From an uncultured Eubacterium sp. (GTDB lineage: Bacteria; Bacillota_A; Clostridia; Lachnospirales; Lachnospiraceae): a stretch of 38,438 nt of DNA. The first letter of the stretch is position 1. Each line of letters begins with the position of its first letter. The translations under genes were made by a program, and so were the position numbers. The notes beneath the pieces are model-generated. The model made no database searches. It was not told where the DNA came from and was given only the letters and a program-made list of their open reading frames with translations. This document shows positions 6,743-16,545 of this stretch, piece after piece. Location: NCBI GenBank assembly GCA_948468465.1, contig CAOKJJ010000026.1, positions 1 through 38,438 of the forward strand, given 5' to 3'.

Positions 6743-9700
6743 TTACTTGCTGTCCGCCGGTACCGGAATGACCAGACTTATGCCTGTCTTTAATTTTTTT
6801 GAAGGCGTAATCACATCCTGATTTGCCCGGTATATTTTCGGCCACTTTTTCTTATCTCCATAGTATTTCTTTGCAAGGCTTTCCAGCGTATCCCCTTTTT
6901 CTGCCGTTTGATTCAAAGCTGGGATGACAAGCTTTCTTCCTGCCCTGACCTGATTGGAAGCAGAAATTTTACTTTCATTTGCGTTTAATATCTTCTTCCA
7001 TTTGCCTTTATTTCCATAATACTTTTCAGCAAGGCTTTTTAGCGTATCGCCGGATTTGACCTGATGCACTGTTCTGCATACTGGCAGCTGAATCACGAGC
7101 TGTTCTTTTTCCTTCAACTTTAAGGAAGTCGGGATTATATCTTTATTTGCTTCATAAACAAGTCTCCATTTGCCGTTTGCGCCAAAGTAATTTTTCGCGA
7201 TCGTTTTGATCGTATCCCCTTTTTTTACCGTGTACGTCAAAGCCGGAATATACAGCGTACTTCCCTCTTTTAACTTTTTCGAAGACGATATTTTATTTGT
7301 ATTTTCCTTATAAATCCGCTCCCACTTACTGCTGTCCCCGTAATACCGCTTTGCAAGGCTCTCAAGCGTATCACCGGATTTGACTGTATAAAACGTGCTG
7401 AACACCGGAACCGGGATGATCAGCTTTGTTCCTGTTTTTAAATTGTCAGCCGATGTAAGCACATCCTGATTGATTTCATACAGCCGTTTCCATTTGGACG
7501 CAGATCCTAAATACTTCTTTGCGATGCTTTTAATCGTATCCCCTTTCTTCACTGTATAATTAACCGCAGGAATCACCAATTTGATTCCTTCCGGCAGGTC
7601 ATTTTCCAAAGCAAGCTTATCTTTGTTCGCATTGTAAATTTTCTTCCATTTGCTTGATTTTCCGTAATATTTCTTCGCCAGGCTTTTTAACGTCTCCCCT
7701 TCTTTTACCGTACAGGTTATGGCGTGCTGTATATCCCTGCTGATCACTGGTTCTGGCTCCGGTTCCGGAACTGGTTCTGGGGCTGGTGTCGGCTGTGGAA
7801 CTGGTGTCGGCTGCGGTTGTGGAGTCGGCGTTGGATCTGGTTTTGGCGCTGGTGCCGGCCTTTGCGCCGGTATACTTCCGCCGCCTGAACTGCTGCCTGA
7901 ACTGCTGCCCGAACTGCTCCCGGAACTGCTGTTTGAACGTACGGTGTAATTCTGCGCAGCCGCTTTTACCTGACCTTTGCTGCGCTCTTTTCTAAATTCC
8001 ACACCAATTGTATGTGTTCCGGCTGATTTTGGAAGTGACTGTGCCGCAATCGTAAGACAGGTGCTTCCTTCTTCTGCCCAATAATCCGTATCCCTGGTCA
8101 GCTTCTGACTGTCGATATACAACTCTGTAAACTCGTTAAAAAATCCTTTTGAAACAATATAATAATTGCCGTTTGTCGTATCATAAATGCCCTGAATCGT
8201 TTTTGTCAGCTCATAGCCTTCATCCTGTGCATTTACAACATTTTCATCCGTATTATCCAAAACCGTAAAAGAATACTTTTTCTCACTGTCTGCGAATGCC
8301 GTCCTGCTGTTTTCGTTTTTCATCCTGACTGTAATTTCAAACTCTCCGGCTTCTTTCGGCACTCCGTAAAGTTCACCGTTTTCCATCAGTTCCATGCCAT
8401 CCGGAAGCTTTCCGTCCGCCAGAGAATACTTCGGATGGTTCCAGCTGTATTTATTGTTATTTTCAATCAGGATTCCATAAGGCACATACTTTGTCGGATT
8501 TGGAACCTGTTCTCTGATAATGTGCGGATCACCAATAACACCCGAAAGAGTAATCACCATAAGGGCCTGTTCGCCGGACTTGATCGTAAGCGTACCAAGA
8601 TCGTAATCCCCCGCAGTAATGCCTTCTTTGGCCCTAAGACGCAGCATTGCCAGATTAGACAGCTGCCCGTAGTTAACCGCATCGTCTGTTTCCGCGGTTG
8701 TAAACCCTGCCAGATCATGTGCTCCATGAAATGTCCAGTAATCATCCAGCTCCAGATACTCCGATTCCAGACTGACATTCAATGCCTTCAGCGCTTCTGT
8801 TCCGATATTTGCAGTTACTATATCATGCCTGTTTTCATGGAAAGAGTCAAGCATGACTTCACGAACCGTACTAACTGTTCCGGTCGCAGGATCCGTCTCT
8901 GTTTTCGAACGTTCATCATCTAAACTGTTGATATAAATCTGAGACTGGTTTGATTTCGCCTGTATGAGTCTCACAAAATAGTTTGCCACATCTTTCCCGT
9001 TTTCTGAAGCCGCGCTGAACTGCTTCGTCCCCTGAGAAAAATCATGAAAGCTCTCACCGCTTATCTCCAATGATGTACTGTCCTGCGTACCCGCTTCATA
9101 CAGTTTGACACCGTCGCCCGCTTCAAATGTCAGTGCCAGTGATGTCAAATCCACAGCTTGTCCCGCTGCCTGGTTATCCACTAATATCGTATAAAAATTA
9201 TGATCTCCATAAGAGTCAAAAAACGTATGTGCAGGCACCAAAATATTTTCCGGCTCTGCTTTCATCACTGCGCCTGTAAAACGCACTTCTGTAGAACCGC
9301 TTAAATACCGCTCTGTCTTTACGAGAAATCTGTATTTTTTCTGCTCCGGATGACTGTCTGCTCCGACAAAGATGCTGAAAGGAACACCTTTACTGTAATC
9401 CGCCGTATACCCATCCGAAAACAGTGTGCTTTTTATATCAGCAGCCCCTGCCGCCTGTGCTTCACTGATCGAAGGGTAGCTCCCTGCATATGCTTTTACT
9501 TCATCTCCCGGCGATGTTTCGTATGTGTAGTCTTTTTCGTAATTAAAATGAAGTGTATACTGTGCTTCAACCGGATGCTGCCTTTTCAGTGCAATCGTAT
9601 ACGTCGTAACACCATCCGCGCTCATCGGATATGTATAATAAGATAAAATCCCCTGGTTATCCGGCTCTGTAAGCTCGCCAATCGAAACATCACCCAGCGT

Positions 9701-11302
9701 TCCGGATATTCGTTCTTCTGCGCGAAAACGATAGCAGCATCTTTCCTGTGCCGAACCGCTGCCAATAAAAAAGGTAACTGCGACTCCGTCGTTGCCAAAA
9801 TTCGCGTTATAGCCATTTCCAAACAACGTTGCTGCGACATCCTGCGCACCCGCCGCATTTGCCGCTTCTAAAGTAGCGTATTCACCAACATAAGCCGTAA
9901 TATCATTTCGTGTGACCGGTTCCCCGTCTGCGTAATATTTTAATTTCAGTAAATATTCCCTGTCTGTCGGATAACCGTTTTTCATATAATATATAAATTC
10001 TGTCAGATTTTCCTTTGGCTGTATGGAATAACCGCGTACCGCATCCAGGCCATTTTCATATAAGGAGCCATAAATGCCATTCCGATAGCTGCTTCCAAAA
10101 AAACTCAATTCCACTGGGAGGCATCCAGTTATCGTTCCAGCCGCATCATAAGAAACGAGCGTTACCCACTGCCTGTTGCTGTAAAACTGATCCATCGTTA
10201 CCGGATAACCGCTGCCCTGCGCAGAGATGTCCTCCTGCCAGATCAGAGACGTAATATCTTTCGCCCCAGCCAGCTCTGCTTCGGTAAGCTCTCCTTCAAA
10301 TACACGCATGCTCGCATATTTCGGATTTTGAAAGATTTCTTTATTCAACCTGAGCGCTGCGAAATAATTTCCCTCGTCCTGTTTTTCGTAATAAACACGC
10401 AAAACACTGTCTGAACGACTGTAGTAGCCGGAACGTGACAGATCCTTTCTGCCTGCGCTGTTTTCCACATAGACAGATGGAACGAGCCATTGACCGGAAT
10501 ATCCCCGCTGCGTATCTATCAAATAACGCACGTTACCCGCTGCCAGCTGGTCTTTCTCTCCTACGATCATCTCCCAGTAATCCGCATTGAGATTAAAGGT
10601 GCCTCCAATCGGACTGACGGTATAATCATAATCCGTTTCTTCCAGGTTCTCACGTCTCTTCCACATCACATAGGTATTGTCGGCAGGTATGTTTTGTCCC
10701 TGGAAAATCGCCGCAAATGATATTTTTGTCAGCTCCACCGGCGTATATGCGGAAAGATCCACCGTAAATTGTTTTTCTTCCAGCGGAAGCAGCGACTGTT
10801 CCTGTGTCTGTCCGTCTTCGTCATTCGTAAATTGTTTGGCTTTTGGATATACGACGACCGTATCTCCTGCGACATTCAGACTGATCTGTGTCACCGCTTT
10901 TCCAGTCACAGGCGCATCCAGATAAAACTCATGTCCTCCTACCGTAATGACATCTGTGCTGTCCATAAACCATCTGCTCTGCGTCTGTCCATCGTAAGAA
11001 AACTGTACCTCATATGGAAAGAACGCATCCTGTTCCACTTCAATCCGGCATCTTCCGTCTGCGTCACAAACGGCGTAATGTCCAAGCTCTTCTAATGGCA
11101 GCGTTGCCGTCAACTCTTCCATCTTTGCTTCGTCCACCACACGGTACGCAAAGCTGCCCGTATTGAACGTTAACCCATCTGCAGGCAATTCCACAGCTGG
11201 TGCATGCTCCGGCGTTTGTTCTGCCTGTACCATAAAAGGCCCGCCGGAAATCATAACGGCAGCTGCCAGCAAAAGCGCGATTGCTTTTTTGAATCTTTTC
11301 AT
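6743..11302 (-). CDS. Giant secreted protein with six C-terminal LysM repeats
   Basis: 1519 residues from the ATG at 11302 (GAGGAG upstream, start of a signal peptide ALLLAAAVMISGG...VQA-E). The N-terminal ~900 residues are beta-rich and contain repeated units with the pattern A..AGA.DI.STLF..GY near residues 340, 470 and 600. A putative Ig domain of the He_PIG type (KLPDGMELMENGELYGVPKE) lies near 960-990, followed by an X2/IPT-like module. Then come a Gly-Ser linker (SSSGSSSGSSSG), a Pro-rich spacer, and six LysM units of about 54 residues from about 1192 to the C-terminus, arranged as three alternating pairs. LysM binds the glycan strands of peptidoglycan, so this protein should be held in the wall near the secretion machine. 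No catalytic domain was recognised. Confidence 0.85.
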   Translation of the reverse strand: MKRFKKAIALLLAAAVMISGGPFMVQAEQTPEHAPAVELPADGLTFNTGSFAYRVVDEAKMEELTATLPLEELGHYAVCDADGRCRIEVEQDAFFPYEVQFSYDGQTQSRWFMDSTDVITVGGHEFYLDAPVTGKAVTQISLNVAGDTVVVYPKAKQFTNDEDGQTQEQSLLPLEEKQFTVDLSAYTPVELTKISFAAIFQGQNIPADNTYVMWKRRENLEETDYDYTVSPIGGTFNLNADYWEMIVGEKDQLAAGNVRYLIDTQRGYSGQWLVPSVYVENSAGRKDLSRSGYYSRSDSVLRVYYEKQDEGNYFAALRLNKEIFQNPKYASMRVFEGELTEAELAGAKDITSLIWQEDISAQGSGYPVTMDQFYSNRQWVTLVSYDAAGTITGCLPVELSFFGSSYRNGIYGSLYENGLDAVRGYSIQPKENLTEFIYYMKNGYPTDREYLLKLKYYADGEPVTRNDITAYVGEYATLEAANAAGAQDVAATLFGNGYNANFGNDGVAVTFFIGSGSAQERCCYRFRAEERISGTLGDVSIGELTEPDNQGILSYYTYPMSADGVTTYTIALKRQHPVEAQYTLHFNYEKDYTYETSPGDEVKAYAGSYPSISEAQAAGAADIKSTLFSDGYTADYSKGVPFSIFVGADSHPEQKKYRFLVKTERYLSGSTEVRFTGAVMKAEPENILVPAHTFFDSYGDHNFYTILVDNQAAGQAVDLTSLALTFEAGDGVKLYEAGTQDSTSLEISGESFHDFSQGTKQFSAASENGKDVANYFVRLIQAKSNQSQIYINSLDDERSKTETDPATGTVSTVREVMLDSFHENRHDIVTANIGTEALKALNVSLESEYLELDDYWTFHGAHDLAGFTTAETDDAVNYGQLSNLAMLRLRAKEGITAGDYDLGTLTIKSGEQALMVITLSGVIGDPHIIREQVPNPTKYVPYGILIENNNKYSWNHPKYSLADGKLPDGMELMENGELYGVPKEAGEFEITVRMKNENSRTAFADSEKKYSFTVLDNTDENVVNAQDEGYELTKTIQGIYDTTNGNYYIVSKGFFNEFTELYIDSQKLTRDTDYWAEEGSTCLTIAAQSLPKSAGTHTIGVEFRKERSKGQVKAAAQNYTVRSNSSSGSSSGSSSGSSSGGGSIPAQRPAPAPKPDPTPTPQPQPTPVPQPTPAPEPVPEPEPEPVISRDIQHAITCTVKEGETLKSLAKKYYGKSSKWKKIYNANKDKLALENDLPEGIKLVIPAVNYTVKKGDTIKSIAKKYLGSASKWKRLYEINQDVLTSADNLKTGTKLIIPVPVFSTFYTVKSGDTLESLAKRYYGDSSKWERIYKENTNKISSSKKLKEGSTLYIPALTYTVKKGDTIKTIAKNYFGANGKWRLVYEANKDIIPTSLKLKEKEQLVIQLPVCRTVHQVKSGDTLKSLAEKYYGNKGKWKKILNANESKISASNQVRAGRKLVIPALNQTAEKGDTLESLAKKYYGDKKKWPKIYRANQDVITPSKKLKTGISLVIPVPADSK

Positions 11303-11351
11303 GATATTGCTGTCTCCTCTCTTTATGTTTTTTATTTCTATATCATATGTA

Positions 11352-14123
11352 CTATAAAAATGCACTGCCAAGTATCAGCAGCTCCTCCAGCGAATAAATG
11401 CTGCATGTACGGATGCTTCCATTCTCATAATCAAACACTGCCATATTTTCATAAATATCACATAAATACGGCAGCTTTGCGATTTCCTGCAGCTGTTTAT
11501 CTAACAGGATTCCATATCTGCCGCCGTCTGTGCAGACATATTCTGTCATAATATACTCATCCAGCTGTGTCACATAGGTAAGCTGCGCATCCTGTTCCAG
11601 TTGTTTTTCATAGGCACCGCTTTGCCTGTCATATACTTTCGGCGCCTCGTGCAGCGTGGATACGATTTTGTAACGGTCTGTGAAAAACTGTTCTTCCAGT
11701 TTTCTGTCCGGCGCTTCATGCTGTTCTTCCCGCATCATACGTCCGTCCGTTCCATAACAGCGCACCATACCGTCATACCAGGTCACTTCCAGATAAGAAA
11801 CATCTCCTTCCCGTCTGTACTGCTGGTCATAAACATTTTCCGGATCCGGCAGGCTACCCTGCGCGATCTGTTTTCCCTGCGTGTTGTACACCCAAAATCC
11901 CGTATAGTCAAACAACATCAGTGTCTTTTTGTCTGCACTCACCCGTGCCTCACTATGGCTGCGTGTGGCATCATACGAAAAAATCTGTGTATCTGCATGA
12001 TCTTCCAGCCGCATAAGATGTATCTGCGGCTGCTCACGGTCTGCGTACAGCGCATATCCATCGGCAAATGTTACAAAATCACTGATTTCCTCACATGAAA
12101 CCGTGCTTCCCGGATGTGCCCCAGCATCAAAAAACGTAACCGTATGGTCATCTGAGGCAATCATAGATAATCCATATTTTCTGTCAACATCAAAGGCATG
12201 AATTTCATTCCCGCCGGTAAAAGCAAGCTCCGCCTCTTTTAAAGTCTCCGCGTCAAATCGGGCCAGCAGATTCCCATCCGCCACATAGATTGCATCTGCA
12301 TCCGTCTTAAGTAAAATTGTATTTCTGGATTCCATCGTTCCAATCATCTCGGCCTGCCGCAAATCCAGCATGGCAAAAAAATGATCTCCCCCTCCCTGTG
12401 CGGCAAACGCAAACATTGATCCGCTGAATCCGCCGGAAAACACTTCATAATCAGATTTGTCATAAATAATGAGTTCATTTTCCATGTCTGTCGTATCAAA
12501 CAGACTGAGACTGCCGTCCGCAAAGCTTACCGCAAGACACGCTCCTGTTTCATCCAGCGCAAAAATATAATCGGAACGGTCCGCATAAATATCATTGGCG
12601 CCTCTGCTGATCTGTTTTCCCTCAAACGTAAATTCTGCGATCTTTTTACCGTCCGCCGTACGATATAAAACGACACATTCTGATGCACGATCTGCCGCCG
12701 CAACAACGCTCCCATCCCCGGATAACGTAAGATTTGTCGCTGCTTTGGCAGTCCATATTGTTTGATTTGCCGCAAGGTCGTAAGCTTCGACGCCGTTTGC
12801 TCCCGCATATACGATCGTATCTTCATCCAGAAACAGACAATCTGCCTGCGCGGACTGTCGGATTGGAAATGTCTGCATCGGCTCTTTTTCTTTTACGTTA
12901 TAGACAGCTGCTTTGTAAGCGTATACAACCGCATACCGTGTACCTTTCGGAGAAACTCTGATATCAAACGGTGCCGCTGGTAACATAATGACTGCATCTG
13001 ACTTATATCCATCCGTCAGATCATATACGCCCAATGCGTCCGTCAGCGCTTTGCGTGCAGATGCCGGAACAGGCGCCCTCCATATCCCCGTTCCTGTATG
13101 CATGGCCTGCATCGCCTGCAGAACCGCTTGTTCGATGTCTCCCTGCGCCAGCGAAGCCTGTGCATAACTGGCCAGCTTTAATGCTGTCTCGTAGTTTTCC
13201 ATCTGCTTCATACCTGTAAACATACACGCTCCGGCAAGAAAAAAAACAATGACCGATATGGCTGATGCCACAGCAAATTGCTTTTTATTTTTTACCACCC
13301 GCGGGTCGTTTGTATGAAGATGCAAAAATGCATCCAGCATTTCTTCCGCAGTCTGATAACGTCTTTCTTTTAACGGATGCATCGCCTTTTGGATAATCGC
13401 CGCAACCTGAGGACTGCAGCAGCCTTGCAGCGAAACTACCTGCACCGCCTCCTCTGCCGGCCTTTGTCCGGAAATCAGATGGTACAGCGTCGCTCCAAGA
13501 CTATAGATATCTGACCGGACGTCTAACAGCACTTTTTGCCTGCCGCCGGTTCCTGTATCGAGCAAAGGATTCACTTTTGCTCCCTTGGATCCGTAATGCT
13601 CCGGTGAAGCGTAGCCTCTGCTGAATCCGACCTGCACTGCTCCATCCTCTCCGAGCGCCAGCGCAATGTTAAAATCAATCAGACAAATATCTCCGTTTTT
13701 ACGCAGCATAATATTGGCTGGTTTAATATCACCGTGCAAAATGCCATGCTCTTTTTGACTGTGCAGATAACTGAGAGCCTCCAGCAGCTGGCATGCCCAG
13801 CGGATCACATTTTTTTGCGCAATGGGCTGCCTGCGCTTTAACAGCTGGTCAAGGCTTTCTCCTTCCACATAATCCATCACCGTATATACTGTATCACCTT
13901 CCTGTATAAAATCATACACCTGGGGGATATACGTATGACTTAACCCCTTTAACAGATCGACTTCCTGTCTCAGCTTTTCTGTACCGATACTTAACTTTCT
14001 TTGATCCGCTTTTAAGACAATTTCCTTATGCAGCCTTGTATGACGCCCCAGATAGACGACGCCTGCTCCGCCGGAACCGATCTCTTTTTCTATTTCATAG
14101 ACACCTGCAATCAAATGAGACAT
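11352..14123 (-). CDS. Receptor-type Ser/Thr protein kinase with extracellular beta-propeller
   Basis: 923 residues. Kinase domain in residues 1-270: glycine loop IGSGGAGVVYLG, catalytic Lys in EIVLKADQ, catalytic loop HGDIKPANIM (HGD instead of HRD), metal loop LIDFN (DFN instead of DFG), and SPEHYGSKG in the activation segment. One membrane helix near 282-302 is followed by about 600 residues with WD40/PQQ-like repeats outside the cell, of the kind that form a beta-propeller. So it is a sensor kinase analogous to PknB/PrkC, but with a propeller instead of PASTA domains. The start lies 2 nt after the stop of the 59-aa gene. It is probably the writer for the FHA proteins of this operon. Activity is likely but not certain given the DFN. 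Confidence 0.9.
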   Translation of the reverse strand: MSHLIAGVYEIEKEIGSGGAGVVYLGRHTRLHKEIVLKADQRKLSIGTEKLRQEVDLLKGLSHTYIPQVYDFIQEGDTVYTVMDYVEGESLDQLLKRRQPIAQKNVIRWACQLLEALSYLHSQKEHGILHGDIKPANIMLRKNGDICLIDFNIALALGEDGAVQVGFSRGYASPEHYGSKGAKVNPLLDTGTGGRQKVLLDVRSDIYSLGATLYHLISGQRPAEEAVQVVSLQGCCSPQVAAIIQKAMHPLKERRYQTAEEMLDAFLHLHTNDPRVVKNKKQFAVASAISVIVFFLAGACMFTGMKQMENYETALKLASYAQASLAQGDIEQAVLQAMQAMHTGTGIWRAPVPASARKALTDALGVYDLTDGYKSDAVIMLPAAPFDIRVSPKGTRYAVVYAYKAAVYNVKEKEPMQTFPIRQSAQADCLFLDEDTIVYAGANGVEAYDLAANQTIWTAKAATNLTLSGDGSVVAAADRASECVVLYRTADGKKIAEFTFEGKQISRGANDIYADRSDYIFALDETGACLAVSFADGSLSLFDTTDMENELIIYDKSDYEVFSGGFSGSMFAFAAQGGGDHFFAMLDLRQAEMIGTMESRNTILLKTDADAIYVADGNLLARFDAETLKEAELAFTGGNEIHAFDVDRKYGLSMIASDDHTVTFFDAGAHPGSTVSCEEISDFVTFADGYALYADREQPQIHLMRLEDHADTQIFSYDATRSHSEARVSADKKTLMLFDYTGFWVYNTQGKQIAQGSLPDPENVYDQQYRREGDVSYLEVTWYDGMVRCYGTDGRMMREEQHEAPDRKLEEQFFTDRYKIVSTLHEAPKVYDRQSGAYEKQLEQDAQLTYVTQLDEYIMTEYVCTDGGRYGILLDKQLQEIAKLPYLCDIYENMAVFDYENGSIRTCSIYSLEELLILGSAFL

Positions 14124-14125
14124 CG

Positions 14126-14305
14126 TCAGTTTTCTTTCTCCTTCCTGTTGTAGTTCAGAGGCTGTCCATACTCTTCCTCCATCTTCCTGTTAATCTTACG
14201 TTTCCTGACAACAAAGATGGCTGTCTGTATGAAAAACAGCAGCCCCGCCAGCGCCATAGCCGCGATTCCCCCATAAAACAGCCATTCATAGCTTACAAAT
14301 CCCAC
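14126..14305 (-). CDS. 59-aa single-pass membrane protein, GTG start
   Basis: 59 residues, starting at GTG (14305) with AAGGAG 7 nt upstream. It reads MGFVSYEWLFYGGIAAMALA, continues the hydrophobic helix to FFIQTAIFVV, then a strongly basic segment RKRKINRK and a charged tail. The stop ends 2 nt before the ATG of the kinase, and its 3' end supplies the kinase ribosome site, so the two are translated together. A short N-terminal outside, one helix and a basic cytoplasmic tail is the predicted topology. I recognise no family. By size and location it could fill the role of a small T7SS membrane component such as EssA, but this is speculation. Confidence 0.72.
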   Translation of the reverse strand: MGFVSYEWLFYGGIAAMALAGLLFFIQTAIFVVRKRKINRKMEEEYGQPLNYNRKEKEN

Positions 14306-14340
14306 GCTCTGTTCTCCTTCAAATTCTAACTGCTAAAATA

Positions 14341-14372
14341 CCGGGAACGAAACAGTGTTCTGTCATTCCCGG
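14341..14372 (-). terminator. Partial terminator after the WXG100 gene
   Basis: An imperfect hairpin with CCGGGAA / TTCCCGG ends (14341-14347, 14366-14372), followed on the minus strand by TATTTTAG. It sits between the WXG100 gene and the membrane-protein/kinase part of the operon. Such a leaky stop would give more substrate than kinase message. Confidence 0.5.
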
Positions 14373-14388
14373 CTTTCACCAAACATTT

Positions 14389-14685
14389 TTATGAACCACT
14401 GAATGCGCTTGCAATCTGAGAATCAGCCTGTTCCAGTGCATCTGCCGCACCCGTCAGCATGCTTTCGATTCCCTCGATGGTATCTGGGAACTGTTCTCTT
14501 AATAATGGAAGCATTTCTTCAAACGATGTAATAAAAGAAGACTGCGCCGCGCCTTCCCATTCAGCCGTAGTAGCGTCCACTCTGGACTTAATCTCATTTA
14601 CGGCCGCGACAATTTCCTCTCTCTTACCGCCCAGAAATGAAGCGGATTCCCGAAGTTCTTCCGGAGTCATTCTAATTGTAGCCAT
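14389..14685 (-). CDS. esxA: WXG100 family T7SS substrate (EsxA-like)
   Basis: 98 residues, typical WXG100 length. Two helices are separated by the turn with the signature W-E-G in TAEWEGAAQSSF near residue 42. The start MATIRMTPEELRESA is the usual EsxA-type opening, and AAGGAG lies upstream. These proteins are secreted as helical-hairpin dimers through EssC and also act as partners for larger substrates. A leaky terminator follows, consistent with high expression. There is no obvious secretion-signal motif YxxxD/E at the C-terminus, which in Firmicutes often resides on the partner. Confidence 0.93.
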   Translation of the reverse strand: MATIRMTPEELRESASFLGGKREEIVAAVNEIKSRVDATTAEWEGAAQSSFITSFEEMLPLLREQFPDTIEGIESMLTGAADALEQADSQIASAFSGS

Positions 14686-14787
14686 TGATCCTTACTCTCC
14701 TTTCCTGTAAATTTATATCAAGAGCGTTTGCTCCTAATACCTGATACCTGTAATGCTTATCTATACTTATCACTATCCTCGGAACTG

Positions 14788-15087
14788 TTACGATATGCCT
14801 TCTATTTCCCGTAATTTGGCAGTTACTGTGTCATACTCCTGTGCCGCTTGATTCAGCTGTACTGCCATTTCCTCCAATATGAGCACATATTTTTCCACAT
14901 TATCCGCCCAGCCGTCTTCATACATTTTCAAAAAAGCGGTTCCTGCATCACTTTTCCAGCATTCGTCTTTTAACATCGTAATCTGTTTCTTTAATGTCGA
15001 TGACAGATTCCTCATCCGCCAGGCAATGTCCTTATAGAAGGACGCGGTGTTGCGCATCGTGATCGTATCGTATTTAAGATCCGCCAT
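14788..15087 (-). CDS. WXG100-like protein with a W-K-S turn
   Basis: 99 residues from the second ATG (15087), preferred because GGAGG lies 7 nt upstream of it and too close to the first ATG at 15093. Two long amphipathic helices are separated by DECWKSDAGTAF near residue 42, where the usual W-x-G has become W-K-S. The gene overlaps the 3' end of the TPR gene by 14 nt. Its place beside EsxA suggests a WXG100 partner or an LXG-associated helical protein. The Gly loss is unusual but known for paralogues. Confidence 0.82.
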   Translation of the reverse strand: MADLKYDTITMRNTASFYKDIAWRMRNLSSTLKKQITMLKDECWKSDAGTAFLKMYEDGWADNVEKYVLILEEMAVQLNQAAQEYDTVTAKLREIEGIS

Positions 15088-16492
15088 TTCCATCCCTCCT
15101 GACCATATCCGTCAGATCTATAAGATTCTGGCTGAGTCCAAGCTTCCTTGCCTGCGCATAAGCAAGCTCTGCCTCTGTTTTTTTATTCTCGTCCATCAAA
15201 AGATTCCCTTTGATTTGATGCAGCTGTGCATTTTCAGGCTGTAAAAGCAGTACATAATCCACTGCCTCCAACGCCTTGTCATATTGTTCAATCTCCCGGT
15301 AGCACATGGCCCGAAACAGATACGCATCCACTCTGGAAGGATCCTTTAGAGAAATATTTCTGTAATAGCGTATGGCATCCTGAAAGCTCTTTTTATAATC
15401 CGGGTCATTTTTTCCTTTCAGCGCAATGCATAGATAATACATCGCACTAAAGCAAAACGGGTCTGTAATATCTTCCTGATTGACTGCTTTCGCGATCTTA
15501 TACATCGTTTCATAATCCCTTTTCATATAGAGCGCATTCAGCAGCAAATATCGGATCTCAGAATCCAGATGTTCCCCTTCCTTTATAGCAAGCGCCTGCT
15601 GCAACAGCGAAACCGCGTAATCTAACTGTTTCATCTGATCCGCTTGTCCTGTCTGATTCGTTTGTTCCATCTGTCCCCGTATTTTCGCCTCATTTAACAG
15701 AAGTTCTTTTTGTTCCTCCGGACTGCATTCTCCCTGTCTGAACTGCTGTATCAGCCTTAATGCTTCTTCATAGTCTCCTTTTATCCCAAGCACTTTTAAC
15801 AGGTCAAACAAAAGACCCCGGTCGTTTTCAAACATCTTTCCTGCATTTTGCAGAACCTGCTTTGCTTCTTCATATCTTTCCAATAAAGTAAACGCTGCCG
15901 CTGTCAGATGGTATCCTTCAAAGCTTTCCGGAAATCTGCCGCGTACCTTATCTAAGGTCTGCAGCGCTTCTTCCAGTTTTCCGATCATCATCTGCAAAGA
16001 CGCTTTGCGAATCAGATATTCTGGATTCGTCTCATCTAAGGATGCCGCTTTTGTGTAATAGCGGATCGCTTCCTGCGGATTATCCCGCTCTTCATACACC
16101 AAAGCCAGATTATAATACAGCGCCGCATCCTGGTAGCCATAAGATATCGCCAGATTATAGTTTTTCATTCCTTCCTGAAAATGATCCTCTAAAAACTCCA
16201 TGCTACCAAGCTGGAAATAAGCGTCTGCAAACTGCTTGTCAATCTTTATCGCCCGTTTCATACATTCCTTTGCCTTTGCATATTGTTCCATATTGGCATA
16301 GGCTATCCCCTTTACCACATATGCCGTTTTATCCATAGGATTACACTGCAGCGCCTGCTCCAGTTTTTGAATGCTCTCCTCATACTTTCCTGCCCCTAGC
16401 AAAACCTGTCCCATCTGCAAATATTCCGTTGCATCCGTTGCTTTTTCCTCTGCTTCGTTATGCGTCGGACGGCCGAATTGTGTATCCTGCAT
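15074..16492 (-). CDS. Tetratricopeptide (TPR) repeat protein
   Basis: 472 residues with at least eight TPR-type helix pairs; clear units include YEESIQKLEQALQCNPMDKT, YAKAKECMKRAIKIDKQFAD and YDKALEAVDYVLLLQPENAQ. No signal peptide or membrane helix, so it is cytoplasmic. A run of Gln/Thr near residue 280 interrupts the repeats. TPR proteins are scaffolds for protein complexes. Placed between the LXG-like gene and two WXG100 genes, it may chaperone substrates or assemble the machine. RBS GGGGGT lies upstream of the ATG. Confidence 0.88.
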   Translation of the reverse strand: MQDTQFGRPTHNEAEEKATDATEYLQMGQVLLGAGKYEESIQKLEQALQCNPMDKTAYVVKGIAYANMEQYAKAKECMKRAIKIDKQFADAYFQLGSMEFLEDHFQEGMKNYNLAISYGYQDAALYYNLALVYEERDNPQEAIRYYTKAASLDETNPEYLIRKASLQMMIGKLEEALQTLDKVRGRFPESFEGYHLTAAAFTLLERYEEAKQVLQNAGKMFENDRGLLFDLLKVLGIKGDYEEALRLIQQFRQGECSPEEQKELLLNEAKIRGQMEQTNQTGQADQMKQLDYAVSLLQQALAIKEGEHLDSEIRYLLLNALYMKRDYETMYKIAKAVNQEDITDPFCFSAMYYLCIALKGKNDPDYKKSFQDAIRYYRNISLKDPSRVDAYLFRAMCYREIEQYDKALEAVDYVLLLQPENAQLHQIKGNLLMDENKKTEAELAYAQARKLGLSQNLIDLTDMVRRDGNGGS

Positions 16493-16545
16493 GCGTGTAC
16501 CCCCTTACTTATCGTTCGTGATTTTCATTCACAGCTGTCCCTGTC

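Noticed and set aside
7719..7949. Plus-strand frame rich in Gly, Ser and Val
   Set aside because: It is the antisense of the Gly-Ser and Pro-rich linker of the LysM protein, so its composition is a shadow.
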